From assembly GCF_016583785.1 (NCBI RefSeq), contig NZ_NRRU01000021.1:1-58632 (forward strand): a DNA stretch of 58,632 nt, given 5' to 3'. Shown in pieces: positions 41,205-51,811 of this stretch (position 1 is its first letter; each line of letters starts with the position of its first letter). The notes below the pieces were generated by a model. It was not told the DNA's origin and ran no database searches. It saw only the letters and a program-made list of their open reading frames with translations. This stretch comes from Rubrivivax gelatinosus (lineage in GTDB: Bacteria; Pseudomonadota; Gammaproteobacteria; Burkholderiales; Burkholderiaceae_C). The position numbers and the translations under genes were made by a program.

Positions 41205-43221
41205 CTCCGGCAGGGGCGTCGTTGACGTCGATCGCCAGCGTCAGCGGGCCGACGGCCTCGGCCTCGTCGTCGACCTCGGCCACCGCTTCGGGCGGCTCGT
41301 CCTCGATGCGTGCGGCCAGCGTCGCGTGCAGGTCCAGCGTCAGCAGGTCGATGCCGGCGACACGCGCACGCAGCCGGGCGCCGCGCGGCCAGTCCTCGGT
41401 GCCGGGCACGCGGAACACCAGCGGCAGCGTCTCGGCGCGCACCAGCCCGCCCTTCATCACCGCGGCCTCGATTTCGGTGACGCCGTTCTGCTCGATCCAG
41501 CGCAGCGTCCAGAAACGCTCGATGCCGTGCTGGAAGTCGTTGTAGGCCGAGTAGGCGGCATCGAAGCCCGAGATGATCGAGAACAGCGACGCGTCCTTGG
41601 GCCGGAACGGCGCCGCCAGCGCCGCGGTGCGGCCGTGGCGGGCGCAGGCGATGATCTGCCACTGGTTGACGAGGTCGACGTAGCGCCGCAGCGGCGAGGT
41701 CGCCCAGGTGTACTGCGCCACCCCCATGCCGGCGTGCGGCGCCGGGCGCGTGCCCATGCGCACCTTGATGCCCGGCAGCAGGCTGGCCTGGCTGCGGTAG
41801 ATGCCGGGCACACCGCATTCGGCGAGCCAGCCGCCCCAGCGGCTGTTGGCCAGGATCATCGCTTCCGAGACGATCAGGTCCAGCGGTGCGCCGCGCTGGC
41901 GCGTCGTGATCTGCACGCTTTCGCTGCCGTCGGGCTCGGCGACGTTGCCTTCGAGACGGAAGTTGTAGTCGGGCCGGTTGAAGTTCTCCGGCTTGCCGCG
42001 CACCACCTCGCGCGCCGCCTTCAGCGCCTTCGCGAAGCGCCAGCAGAAGGCGAGTTCGGCGGCGAAGGCGTAGTCGGCCGGGGCTTCGCCGGCCAGCGTC
42101 GCCTCGGTGATGACCTCATCGAGCTTGTCGTGGCGCAGGTTGGCGGCGATCGGCACGCGCTCCAGCCTGGTCTCGACCGCGCGCACCTCGAAGGTGGTTT
42201 CGTCGACGGTCGCGTACAGGCTCACCGCCGGGCAGTCGCGGCCTTCGATCAGCGTGTAGGCCTGCACCACCTCGTCGGGCAGCATCGTGATCTTCCAGCC
42301 CGGCATGTAGACGGTGGACAGGCGCTCGCGCGCGACCTTGTCCACCGGCGAGTCCGGCTGCACCGCCAGCCCCGGGGCGGCGATGTGGATGCCGAAGACC
42401 ACGGTGCCGCTGCCCAGGCCCTGGACCGACAGCGCGTCGTCGATCTCGGTCGTCTGCGAATCGTCGATCGAGAAGGCCCGCACGGCGGCCAGCGGCAGCT
42501 CGTCCTTGATCGCCGGTGCTGCCAGCGCCGGGAAACCGGTGCCCTGCGGGAAGGTCTCGAACAGGAAGCGCCGCCAGTGGAACTGGTAGGGGCTGTCGAT
42601 CGCGCCGGCTTCCTTCAGCAGGTCCAGCGGTGCGCGCTGGCTGCGTTTGGCGGCTTCGACGACGGCCTTGTACTCGGGCGCGTTCTTGTCGGGCTTGAAC
42701 AGGATGCGGTAGAGCTGCTCGCGCACCGGCGGCGGGCACTGGCCGGCGGCGATCTCGCCGGCCCAGGACTCGATCTGCGCCGCCAGCTGCTTCTTGCGCT
42801 CGATGCCCAGCAGCGCTGCCTTCACCGTCTCTTCCGGCGCCTTGCGGAACTGGCCCTTGCCCATGCGGCGGAAGTAGTGCGGCGCCTCGAACAGGCGCAG
42901 CAGCGCCGCGGCCTGCTTCTCCGGCCCGGCCGTGGCCTCGAAATAGTCGCGCGCCAGGTCGGCGAAGCCGAACTCGCCTTCGGGCGCGAACTCCCAGGCG
43001 AGGTCGAGGTCGATTTCCGTGGACAAGGCCTGTGCCTGCGCGATCAGCTCGGCGGGCGCCGGCTTGTCGAAACGCAGCAGCACGTTGGCCGCCTTCACCT
43101 TCACGCGTTTGCCGGAGTCGAGCTCGATCTGCATCGAGCTCTCGGCTTCGGACAGCACGCGGCCGGCGTGGAATTTCCCGGCGTCGTCGAACAGGGCATA
43201 AATCACCGGGCGATTGTCCAC
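41191..43221 (-). CDS. RNB-domain (RNase II/R family) 3'-5' exoribonuclease
   Basis: 676 aa, close to RNase II (644) and shorter than RNase R (about 800). The catalytic region is at residues 251-263: SIDDSQTTEIDDA, with D253, D261 and D262 matching three of the four metal/catalytic acids of E. coli RNase II. The fourth is Glu259 instead of Asp. TSPLRRYVDLVNQW and the late RNA-binding region are intact. The N-terminal OB part (MDNRPVIYALFDDAGKFHAG) is of the VacB-like plant/cyanobacterial type. No Lys-rich tail of RNase R is present. It is first of a string including TonB-like, aroE and mtgA. Confidence 0.92.
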   Translation of the reverse strand: MDNRPVIYALFDDAGKFHAGRVLSEAESSMQIELDSGKRVKVKAANVLLRFDKPAPAELIAQAQALSTEIDLDLAWEFAPEGEFGFADLARDYFEATAGPEKQAAALLRLFEAPHYFRRMGKGQFRKAPEETVKAALLGIERKKQLAAQIESWAGEIAAGQCPPPVREQLYRILFKPDKNAPEYKAVVEAAKRSQRAPLDLLKEAGAIDSPYQFHWRRFLFETFPQGTGFPALAAPAIKDELPLAAVRAFSIDDSQTTEIDDALSVQGLGSGTVVFGIHIAAPGLAVQPDSPVDKVARERLSTVYMPGWKITMLPDEVVQAYTLIEGRDCPAVSLYATVDETTFEVRAVETRLERVPIAANLRHDKLDEVITEATLAGEAPADYAFAAELAFCWRFAKALKAAREVVRGKPENFNRPDYNFRLEGNVAEPDGSESVQITTRQRGAPLDLIVSEAMILANSRWGGWLAECGVPGIYRSQASLLPGIKVRMGTRPAPHAGMGVAQYTWATSPLRRYVDLVNQWQIIACARHGRTAALAAPFRPKDASLFSIISGFDAAYSAYNDFQHGIERFWTLRWIEQNGVTEIEAAVMKGGLVRAETLPLVFRVPGTEDWPRGARLRARVAGIDLLTLDLHATLAARIEDEPPEAVAEVDDEAEAVGPLTLAIDVNDAPAGDAAA

Positions 43222-43316
43222 TAGCCGCCGGGGCGCCGGGCTCGCCGGATCGCCGGGTTTCGATCGGTGTCATGTCCTGTGTGCACGGGCTGGCCCTCGG
43301 CGTTGCTGCCGCACAG

Positions 43317-43565
43317 GCGGGCCACGGCCACCGGGCGGCCGGCTCGCTCCATGTCCCCCGGCCGGGCTGCGCCCGGCCTCCTCCTTTACTTCCGCGATCC
43401 GGCCGCCCGGCGTCCGCGGCCGGCACCACCGGTGGCACGCCTTGGGCGTGCAGCGACCGGTTCGGAGCCGGTCGGCGGGGCGTGTCCCGGAGTGAAGTAA
43501 AGGAGGAGCCCCGGCCGCAGGCCGGGGCGGGGGACATGAACGCAGGGACACGCCCCGTCGGCCGG
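43317..43565. repeat. Dispersed structured intergenic element, copy B
   Basis: Lies in the 426-nt gap between the exonuclease start and the SDR gene stop. The remaining 43222-43316 and 43566-43647 hold nothing I can name. It has the same plan as copy A at 20841: module hairpins 43360-43378 and 43509-43527 with TGC/GCA loops, flanked by CATGTCCCCCG and CTCCTCCTTTACTTC in inverted order. The second module is enclosed by 21-nt arms (43468-43488 and 43545-43565) that pair except at two positions. Stem sequences differ from copy A but stay complementary. Confidence 0.85.
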
Positions 43566-43647
43566 CCTCGCGCCGCCGCTTGCGCAAAAACCGTGCTCGC
43601 GCAAGCCGCGGCGCACGGCCAAACGGCTGAACCGGCGCCGTCGCCCG

Positions 43648-44358
43648 CTACACCGTCATGCCGCCCGAGACCTCGAGCACGGCGCCGTTGACATAGCTGG
43701 CGTCGTCGCTGGCCAGGAAGGCGTAGACGGCGGCGATCTCCTCGGGCCGGCCCAGGCGCTGCAGCGGCACCTGCGTGCGCATGTGCTCCAGCACCTTCTG
43801 CGGAATCGTCTCGAGGATGGGTGTGGCGACGAAGCCCGGCGCCACCGCGTTGACACGCACGCCCTTGGGCCCGAGTTCGCGGCTCCAGGTCTTGGTGAAG
43901 CCGATGACGCCGAACTTGGACGCGGCGTAATTGGTCTGGCCGAAGTTGCCGTAGATGCCGACGACGCTGCTGGCGTTGAGGATCACGCCCGAACCCTGCT
44001 CGATCATGATCGGCGCCACCGCCTGCGCGCAGTGGAAGACGCCGCGCAGGTTGACGTCGATGACGGCGTCGAACTGCTCCTCGGTCATCTTCACCAGGCG
44101 CGCGTCGCGCGTGATGCCGGCGTTGTTCACCAGCACGTCGATGCGGCCGTGTTTTGCCCGCACCGCCGCGACCATGGCGTCGACCTGGGCCCGCACGGTG
44201 ACGTCGACCGCGTGGCACTCGGCCGCGCCCGGCACCGCGCCGGCGTGGCGGTCGCAGGCGATGACGATGGCGCCTTCGGCGGCGAAGCGGGCGACGGTGG
44301 CGGCGCCTATGCCTTGCGCCGCGCCGGTGACGATGCAGACCCTGTCCTTCAATCGCAT
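43648..44358 (-). CDS. SDR-family 3-oxoacyl-ACP reductase-like enzyme
   Basis: 236-aa short-chain dehydrogenase/reductase of the FabG/PhaB type. The NADP(H) loop is TGAAQGIG (11-18), with NNAG at 78-81. Catalytic Ser is at 130/131 (LNASSVVG), and Tyr144 and Lys148 in NYAASKFG. The C-terminus SGGMTV is typical. The substrate is probably a 3-oxoacyl-ACP or -CoA; whether it serves fatty acid or PHB synthesis cannot be told. It overlaps the esterase gene by 10 nt and ends the mpl-esterase-SDR unit. Confidence 0.9.
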   Translation of the reverse strand: MRLKDRVCIVTGAAQGIGAATVARFAAEGAIVIACDRHAGAVPGAAECHAVDVTVRAQVDAMVAAVRAKHGRIDVLVNNAGITRDARLVKMTEEQFDAVIDVNLRGVFHCAQAVAPIMIEQGSGVILNASSVVGIYGNFGQTNYAASKFGVIGFTKTWSRELGPKGVRVNAVAPGFVATPILETIPQKVLEHMRTQVPLQRLGRPEEIAAVYAFLASDDASYVNGAVLEVSGGMTV

Positions 44359-44939
44359 AGCCGCAGATGCCTCATCAGGTGGGGGAGGTGGTCGTCGAAA
44401 TCGGACAGCGCGTGGTCGCTACCCTGCACGAGGCGGACCGTGGCTCCGGCGTAACGCGCCTGCATCTCGCGCCAGTCCAGCAGTTCGTCGCCGGTGGCGA
44501 TGACGGCGAAGTAGCGCTCGGGCCGGGTGATCGCCGCCGGCCGCAGCGCACGCAGCTCGTCCACGTATTCGGGCAGGAAGTAGAAGCTCTCTTCGGGCGC
44601 GTGGTACTGCTGGTTCTCGCCGATGTAAGCGGCCAGGTCGCGCGCCGGGTCGACGGCGGGGTTCAGCACCCCGGCCGCCCAGCCGCGGGCTTCGGCGACC
44701 GCGGTCGTGTAGAAACCGCCGAGCGAGCTGCCGACGACGGCGGACGTTGCCGGCCAGTCGGCCGTGCCGTCCAGCACCAGCGCCAGCGCGGCGCGCGGCG
44801 ACGGTGGCAGCTGCGGGCACCAGAGCCGGACCTCGGGCCGGTGTTCGGCCAGCCAGGCGGCGACGCGCCTGGCCTTGGCCGACTGCGGCGACGAGCGGAA
44901 CCCGTGCAGGTACAGCAGGTGCGTCGGCGCGCCGCTCAC
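44349..44939 (-). CDS. YqiA-type alpha/beta-hydrolase (esterase)
   Basis: 196 aa from a GTG that overlaps the mpl stop. The YqiA/UPF0227 pattern is clear: [16 protein letters not shown] at the N-terminus (oxyanion region), nucleophile motif [16 protein letters not shown], then [18 protein letters not shown], acid region [12 protein letters not shown] and the His motif [16 protein letters not shown]. The full Ser-Asp-His triad is visible. Substrate unknown; E. coli YqiA cleaves short acyl-CoA and pNP esters. Pairing with mpl is common in Burkholderiales. Confidence 0.9.
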   Translation of the reverse strand: MSGAPTHLLYLHGFRSSPQSAKARRVAAWLAEHRPEVRLWCPQLPPSPRAALALVLDGTADWPATSAVVGSSLGGFYTTAVAEARGWAAGVLNPAVDPARDLAAYIGENQQYHAPEESFYFLPEYVDELRALRPAAITRPERYFAVIATGDELLDWREMQARYAGATVRLVQGSDHALSDFDDHLPHLMRHLRLCD

Positions 44940-46294
44940 GAGCGGCCCTGCAGCGCGGCCAGCAGCTTGGTGTGGATGCCGCCGAAGCCGCCGTTGCTCA
45001 TGCAGACGACGTGGTCGCCCGGGTGCGCGGCGCGCACGATGGCGGCCACCAGCGCGTCGACGGTGTCGGCCGTCGCCGCCTTGGCGCCCAGCGGCGCCAG
45101 CGCCTCCTTGACGCTCCAGCCCCAGTCGCCCTGCAGCGCGAAGGCCAGGTCGGCGTCTTCCAGCGCCCAGGGCAGCAAGGCCTTCATCGTGCCCAGCTTC
45201 ATCGTGTTCGAGCGCGGCTCGAAGACGGCGAGGATGCGTTCGTGGCCGAGCCGGCGCCGCAGGCCGTCTATCGTCGTGCGCATCGCCGTCGGGTGGTGGG
45301 CGAAGTCGTCGTAGACCTTTACGCCGCCGGCTTCGCCGCGCAGCTCCAGCCGCCGGCGCACGTTCTGGAACGTGGCCAGCGCGGCCGCCGCGGCGTCGGG
45401 TGCGACACCGGCGTGTTCGGCCGCGGCGATCGCCGCCAGCGCGTTCAGCTGGTTGTGCTCGCCCAGCAGCGGCCATTCGACGCGGCCGATCTTCAGGCTG
45501 CCGCGCAGCACGTCGAAGGCGTGCGGCTCGCCGCGTGCGCGCAAGGCGCCGGGTTCCTCGCGCCGCGGGCCGAACCGCTGCACCTGGCTCCAGCAGCCGC
45601 GCTGCAGCACACGCTGCAATGCCTCGTCGCGTGCGTTGACGACGATGCGGCCGCTGCCGGGCACGGTGCGCACCAGGTGGTGGAACTGGGTCTCGATCGC
45701 CGCCAGGTCGGGGAAGATGTCGGCGTGGTCGTGTTCGAGGTTGTTCAGCACCGCGGTGCGCGGCCGGTAGTGCACGAACTTGCTGCGCTTGTCGAAGAGC
45801 GCGGTGTCGTATTCGTCGGCTTCGATGACGAAGAACCTGCCGCCGCCCAGGCGCGCCGAGACGCCGAAGTTCAGCGGCACGCCACCCACCAGGAACCCGG
45901 GCTCCAGCCCGGCCTGCTCGAGGATCCAGGCCAGCATCGAGGTCGTCGTCGTCTTGCCGTGGGTGCCGGCGACGGCCAGCACATGGCGGCCGAAGAGCAC
46001 GTTCTCGGCCAGCCACTGCGGCCCGCTGGTGTAGGCGGCGCCGGCGTCGAGGATGGCTTCCATCAGCGCATTGCCGCGCGTGACGACGTTGCCGACGACG
46101 AAGACGTCGGGCTTCAGCGCCAGTTGATCGGCGCCGAAGCCTTCGATCAGCTCGATGCCGAGCGAGCGCAGCTGGTCGCTCATCGGCGGGTAGACGTTGG
46201 CGTCGCAGCCGGTCACGCGGTGGCCGGCTTCGCGGGCGAGGGCGGCGATGCCACCCATGAAGGTGCCGCAGATGCCGAGGATGTGGAGATGCAT
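44936..46294 (-). CDS. mpl: UDP-N-acetylmuramate:L-alanyl-gamma-D-glutamyl-meso-DAP ligase
   Basis: Recycles the murein tripeptide by joining it to UDP-MurNAc. It is 452 aa. It starts MHLHILGICGTFMGGIAALA; the P-loop AVAGTHGKTTTTSMLAW and FVIEADEYDTALFDKRSKF are diagnostic of Mpl rather than MurC. The central HHPTAMRTTIDGL region is present. It works in the same recycling route as AmpD, encoded at 26890-27477. It begins the mpl-esterase-SDR unit and overlaps the next start by 4 nt. Confidence 0.96.
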   Translation of the reverse strand: MHLHILGICGTFMGGIAALAREAGHRVTGCDANVYPPMSDQLRSLGIELIEGFGADQLALKPDVFVVGNVVTRGNALMEAILDAGAAYTSGPQWLAENVLFGRHVLAVAGTHGKTTTTSMLAWILEQAGLEPGFLVGGVPLNFGVSARLGGGRFFVIEADEYDTALFDKRSKFVHYRPRTAVLNNLEHDHADIFPDLAAIETQFHHLVRTVPGSGRIVVNARDEALQRVLQRGCWSQVQRFGPRREEPGALRARGEPHAFDVLRGSLKIGRVEWPLLGEHNQLNALAAIAAAEHAGVAPDAAAAALATFQNVRRRLELRGEAGGVKVYDDFAHHPTAMRTTIDGLRRRLGHERILAVFEPRSNTMKLGTMKALLPWALEDADLAFALQGDWGWSVKEALAPLGAKAATADTVDALVAAIVRAAHPGDHVVCMSNGGFGGIHTKLLAALQGRS

Positions 46295-46307
46295 CCGGGC
46301 ATTCTAG

Positions 46308-46333
46308 GCAGCCGGCTCCGAGGGGCCGGCTGC
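46308..46333 (-). terminator. Probable terminator hairpin between the S9 pair and mpl
   Basis: GCAGCCGGC (46308-46316) pairs with GCCGGCTGC (46325-46333), loop of 8 nt. It lies in the 56-nt gap between the stop of the S9-like gene and the mpl start. There is no T-tract. Confidence 0.45.
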
Positions 46334-46350
46334 GGGGTGACGCCCTGACG

Positions 46351-48309
46351 TCAGGGTTTCAGCGCGCGGTCGATGAAGGCGGCGAGGCGGTCGAGGAAGT
46401 CGGCATGGTTCGCAGGCGACGTGAAGCCGTGGGCTTCGTCGTAGTGGATGCGCTCCACCGCGGCGCCGGCCTGTGTCGCAGCTTCCTCCAGGCGGTCCAG
46501 GTCGCGCGGCGAGGCTTGGTGGTCGAGATCACCGCCGGCCAGTAGGATCGGCCACTTCATCGCCTTGGCATGCACGATGGGCGATGCCGCAGACCGCGCT
46601 GCGGCGTCGCCGAGCAACTCCTGGAAGGGCCGTGGCGGGGCTTTGGCGCTGGTCGCGAACCAGGTTTCCTCGTCGAGCGTTCGGAGGTCGGTGAAGGGCG
46701 CCATCGCAGCCGCACAGCGATACACGCCGGGACTGCGCACCGGTGCCAGCAGCGCGGCGGTGCCGCCGAAGCCGGTGCCGGCGATACAGACGCGCTGGGG
46801 GTCGGTGAGTCCTTGCCCCGCCGCCCAGGCCACCGCGTCGGCCAGATCATCGAGCGCCGCCTCGCCGAGTTTTCCGGCGCCTCCCTCGAGATGCCGGCGG
46901 CCGAAGCCAGTACTGCCGCGGAACTCCGGCTGCAGCACGCGCCATCCGCGGGCGGCGAGAAACTGCGCCTCGGCATGCCAACGGCGGTCTGATCCGCGCT
47001 CCCACGGGCCGTCGTGGACCAGCACGACGGTCGGCAGCGCAGCCTTCTCGGAAACGCCGGCGGGGTGGGTCACGACGACCGGCAGCGCCAGCTTGTCACG
47101 CGCGGTGATCCAGTGCAGGGTCCGGCGTCCCTGGGTGGCGGGGTCGATTCCGGGTCGCTCGCGGCCGATCTGGACGAGCTTCTTCTGCTCGGTGTCGTAC
47201 AGGAGAAACTCTCCCGCTTCACGGTCGGAGCTGGAGTGGACGACGAGGAAACGCGACGTCTCGCACGCCGTGCAGCGGATCTGGTTGAAGCGCCCCGGCA
47301 GCGCGGCATCCAGATCGCGCTGCGCGGTCGCCAGCCGTTCGCTGAACCACACGGAGGTGGGGCGGTCGGTCACGAGGCTCGCGCCGACCGCCTTGCCGGT
47401 CTGGCGGTCGACCAATGCGGGGCCGACGTCATACCGCGCCACACGCAGGACGGGTTCGGGATCGAGACGTCCGTTGCGGGTGTCGAGCACGAACAGCCCT
47501 TCGGTGTCACCGCCCGAGCGTGTCGCCACCAGCAACTCGTGTCCGTTCTCCAGGGCCAGTGGAGACGGCATATCGGGGTCGGCCGTCGGCCGCTCCCAGA
47601 CGGTGCGCCACTCGGACGCCTCCGAATCCTTCACGACGATGCGGTCGCGCCCTTGCTGGCGTACGCGCAGTGCTGGCATGTCGCCGGCGCGGTCGAAGAC
47701 CCATTGCACCGCTCGGAAGGTTACGTCGTCGCCCAGACGACGCAGTTCGCCCGTCAGCGTGTCCAGGCGGCCCAGCCGTTGTTTGTCCTGTCCACCCCGC
47801 TCCTTGACCAGGATGTCGGCGCTGCCGTCTTCGACCGTCGAGAGCAGATCCCAGCCGTAGGTGAGAACGCGCGACTTCATGTGCGTGCCCGGAATGTGCG
47901 TCCAGGCGCGCCACGAGGTCAGCAGGCGCTCATTGCCCCCGTCCTGGTCGATGGCGATCAGGGCTACTCCGTCCAGGGGGACCTCGGGGCCCGTCACGGC
48001 GACGCGGACAACCAGCCTCTGGTCATTGATCCAGCTCGCCTGCAGCACGTTGGCCTCGGCATAGGACTGCAGGATGCGCGGCGGACGGTTCAGCGGCACG
48101 TCCATCACGCTCAGTGCCTGCCTGCTCTGCGGATTGCTCACGATCAGCGCGAGACGCTGGCCTGACGGCGCCAGCACTGCGGCGGCGGTCTCGGGTGGCT
48201 TGACGTAAAGCAGCGACTCCGAGGCAGCCCATGCTGGGGCTGTGATCGTGAACGCGAGTGCCATGCCGGCCACCGCCAGGTGCTGATGCGTGGTAATTCT
48301 GTGCTTCAT
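46351..48309 (-). CDS. S9 prolyl-oligopeptidase-like protein lacking the catalytic Ser
   Basis: 652 aa with a clear signal peptide (MALAFTITAPAWA region, cleavage near residue 29). A beta-propeller-like N-terminal part and an S9 hydrolase domain (THPAGVSEKAALPTVVLVHDGPW onward) follow. It is a paralogue of the next gene along its whole length. The nucleophile elbow, normally GxSxGG, reads GTGFGG: residue 513 is Gly (codon 46773-46771, GGC instead of AGC). The Asp and His regions look kept (GGDLDHQASP and DEAHGFTSP). It is therefore probably a non-catalytic homologue, unless this is a sequencing error. It overlaps the upstream paralogue by 4 nt. Confidence 0.9.
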   Translation of the reverse strand: MKHRITTHQHLAVAGMALAFTITAPAWAASESLLYVKPPETAAAVLAPSGQRLALIVSNPQSRQALSVMDVPLNRPPRILQSYAEANVLQASWINDQRLVVRVAVTGPEVPLDGVALIAIDQDGGNERLLTSWRAWTHIPGTHMKSRVLTYGWDLLSTVEDGSADILVKERGGQDKQRLGRLDTLTGELRRLGDDVTFRAVQWVFDRAGDMPALRVRQQGRDRIVVKDSEASEWRTVWERPTADPDMPSPLALENGHELLVATRSGGDTEGLFVLDTRNGRLDPEPVLRVARYDVGPALVDRQTGKAVGASLVTDRPTSVWFSERLATAQRDLDAALPGRFNQIRCTACETSRFLVVHSSSDREAGEFLLYDTEQKKLVQIGRERPGIDPATQGRRTLHWITARDKLALPVVVTHPAGVSEKAALPTVVLVHDGPWERGSDRRWHAEAQFLAARGWRVLQPEFRGSTGFGRRHLEGGAGKLGEAALDDLADAVAWAAGQGLTDPQRVCIAGTGFGGTAALLAPVRSPGVYRCAAAMAPFTDLRTLDEETWFATSAKAPPRPFQELLGDAAARSAASPIVHAKAMKWPILLAGGDLDHQASPRDLDRLEEAATQAGAAVERIHYDEAHGFTSPANHADFLDRLAAFIDRALKP

Positions 48310-50354
48310 TGGCTCTTGGCTCCGAGTGCAGCGGGATCGGACTTCAGCGACCGGTCCAGGAAATCCGCGAGGTGCTTCAGGAAGTCCGCCTCGCTGGAGG
48401 CGTCGACGAAGCCGTGGCCCTCGAACCCATAGTCCAGGCGTTCTATCGACACGCCGGCTCGGCGTGCGGCGGCCTCGAAGGCATCGGCGTGCTCCTTCGG
48501 GACACGGCGGTCCTCGCCGCCTTGGGCGAGCAGCACCGGCACCTTGATGTCGGCGACACGCTCCACCGGCGAGTTCTCGCGCAGCATGGCGGCGTCCTTG
48601 TCCGGGTCGCCGATCATCAGAGGCATGTCGTAGCGGCGCAGGTTGCGGCTGAAGTCCGCGCGTGCGCTGGTGAACATCAGCCGGATGTCGGTGACGCCGG
48701 CAAGACTGGCGGCGCAGCGGTACAGCTCAGGGTGCTTGACCGGTCCCATCAGGGACGCGTAGCCCCCGTAGCTGGCGCCGAAGATGCAGACGCGGTGGAT
48801 GTCGATCAGCCCACCCTCGGCCGCCCACTTCACCGTGTCGGCCAGGTCGTCCTGCATCGCGAGCCCCCATTGATGGAAGCCGGCACTGAAATGGCGGTAG
48901 CCGTAACCCAAGGTGCCGCGGAAGTTCGGCTCAATGACGCGCCAGCCATGCGCCGCGAGGAACTGGGCCCACCGGCCCCAGCTGCGGTCCGTGCCTTGCA
49001 CCCACGGGCCGCCATGCACCAGCAGGACCGCCGGGAGGCGCTCCTTCTCGTCGTGTCCGGCGGGGTGGGTCACGACCACCGGGAGCGACATCCCGTCCCG
49101 CGCCTTGATCCAATGGAAACTGCGGCGACCCTGGGTCGCCGGGTCGAGCCAGGGGCGGGTGCTGCCGATCGGCGACAGCGATCGCTTCTCGTCGTCATAC
49201 AGCAGGTACTCGCCGGGCTGGCGGTCCGACAGGGACCGCACGGTGAAGAAGCGCGAACTCTCGCAACGGCCGCAGCTGATCTCGTTGAAACGGTCCGGAA
49301 GCGCCTTGTCCACGGTCTGCTGGATGGTGGCCATGCGTTCGCTGAACCACACCGTCGTCGGACGGTCGGCCTTCAGCCTGGCGCCGAGCACGCGTCCCGC
49401 ATGCTTGTCGACGACCGAGCCGTCCGGCTCCATGTCGACGTCGTAGCGATTCACGCTCAGCAATGGCTCCGGGTTGATCTTCCCGGTGCGCAGATCCAGG
49501 ACGTGCAGGCCCTGGGTGTCACTCCCGATCGCGCCGCGCACGACGAGTTCGTCCGGGCCTTCCATCTGGATGGGCGAGACCGTGTCGGGGTCCTTCAGGC
49601 CGTGGTCGGACACGAGCTTCCATTCGTCCGTGCCGGCGCCGCGAACGTACAGCCGGTCGCGGTCGCGCAACTGGACGCGCACGGCCCGCGGGTTGCCATG
49701 GCTGTCCAGTTCGAACGCTTGACCGTTGAACGAGATTTCGGGTCCGAGCAGGATCGGCGTCATGACGCCGGTGCGGGTGTTGACGCGCCCGAGCCGCCGC
49801 CCGCGGAAGTCGCCGAGCGCGTCAAACTTGACATCCTCCATGACGACGTCGTCGCTGCCGTCGTCCAGCGTCTCGAGCAGATCCCAGGTGTAGGGCAGCA
49901 CGCGCGACCGGATGCGCGTTTGCGCCGTGTCGCTGCTCAAGCGCCAGGAAGTCAGCAGCACCTCGTTCTGCCCGTCGTGGTCGATCGCGGAGATCGCTCG
50001 GCCGTCGTCGCGGATCTGGACGTCATCGCCCCACTCGGTCACGCGGAAGATCAGCCGGTCGTCGTTGACCCAGTGCACCCAGTCGACCGACGCCCGCTCG
50101 TAGGACTGCAGCACCCGCGGCGGCTTGTCCATCGGCAGGTCCATGACCGCCAGTGCACGCTGGCCCTTCTCGTTGTGCACGACCACTGCCAGCCGCTTGC
50201 CCGACGGGGACAGCGTGGCGCCCGTCGTCTGCGCAGGCCTGACATAAGCCAGAGGGTCCAGCGCAGTAGCTGCTTTTGCGCTGGCCCCGGCGCCCAGCAC
50301 GCAGGCCAGGCTTATCGTGAACAGCGGACGAAGCGCCCGCAGTCGCGTCGACAT
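48306..50354 (-). CDS. S9 family peptidase (prolyl oligopeptidase type), secreted
   Basis: 682 aa from ATG 50354, chosen for its Shine-Dalgarno (AAGGGAG); a GTG 9 nt earlier is rejected. A signal peptide runs to about ASAKA. A propeller-like domain (to about residue 420) precedes the hydrolase domain, with VLLVHGGPWVQGTDRSWG. The nucleophile is Ser528 in FGASYGGYASL, the acid region QGGEDRRVPKEHAD, and the His GFEGHGFVDASSE. All three are intact. It probably cleaves short Pro- or Ala-containing peptides in the periplasm. It is first of a two-gene unit with its inactive-looking paralogue. Confidence 0.93.
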   Translation of the reverse strand: MSTRLRALRPLFTISLACVLGAGASAKAATALDPLAYVRPAQTTGATLSPSGKRLAVVVHNEKGQRALAVMDLPMDKPPRVLQSYERASVDWVHWVNDDRLIFRVTEWGDDVQIRDDGRAISAIDHDGQNEVLLTSWRLSSDTAQTRIRSRVLPYTWDLLETLDDGSDDVVMEDVKFDALGDFRGRRLGRVNTRTGVMTPILLGPEISFNGQAFELDSHGNPRAVRVQLRDRDRLYVRGAGTDEWKLVSDHGLKDPDTVSPIQMEGPDELVVRGAIGSDTQGLHVLDLRTGKINPEPLLSVNRYDVDMEPDGSVVDKHAGRVLGARLKADRPTTVWFSERMATIQQTVDKALPDRFNEISCGRCESSRFFTVRSLSDRQPGEYLLYDDEKRSLSPIGSTRPWLDPATQGRRSFHWIKARDGMSLPVVVTHPAGHDEKERLPAVLLVHGGPWVQGTDRSWGRWAQFLAAHGWRVIEPNFRGTLGYGYRHFSAGFHQWGLAMQDDLADTVKWAAEGGLIDIHRVCIFGASYGGYASLMGPVKHPELYRCAASLAGVTDIRLMFTSARADFSRNLRRYDMPLMIGDPDKDAAMLRENSPVERVADIKVPVLLAQGGEDRRVPKEHADAFEAAARRAGVSIERLDYGFEGHGFVDASSEADFLKHLADFLDRSLKSDPAALGAKSQ

Positions 50355-50464
50355 GGATTCCACTCCCTTCGGCCGGCTATGGGCCGGCTCTTCGGGTCAG
50401 TGTAGGCGGCGGCCGCCTGGCCGTTGCGACGCGAATCAAGCCGTTGTCACTCGCCGGCACCATG

Positions 50465-50490
50465 AAAAAGGCCGCCCATCGGGCGGCCTT
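50465..50490 (-). terminator. Rho-independent terminator after hemL
   Basis: A 10-bp stem AAGGCCGCCC/GGGCGGCCTT (50468-50477 with 50481-50490) with loop ATC runs into TTTTT on the minus strand. It lies 18 nt after the hemL stop. Confidence 0.92.
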
Positions 50491-50508
50491 CGCGATGCGG
50501 GAGAGGCC

Positions 50509-51798
<1,290 letters not shown>

Positions 51799-51811
51799 GG
51801 AGTCTGCGGTT

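Noticed and set aside
43537..43647. Short coding frames starting at the ATG of the structured element (also at 21061)
   Set aside because: An AAAGGAGGAG and an ATG are present, but the two copies would give unlike peptides and the differences between copies follow base pairing, not codons.
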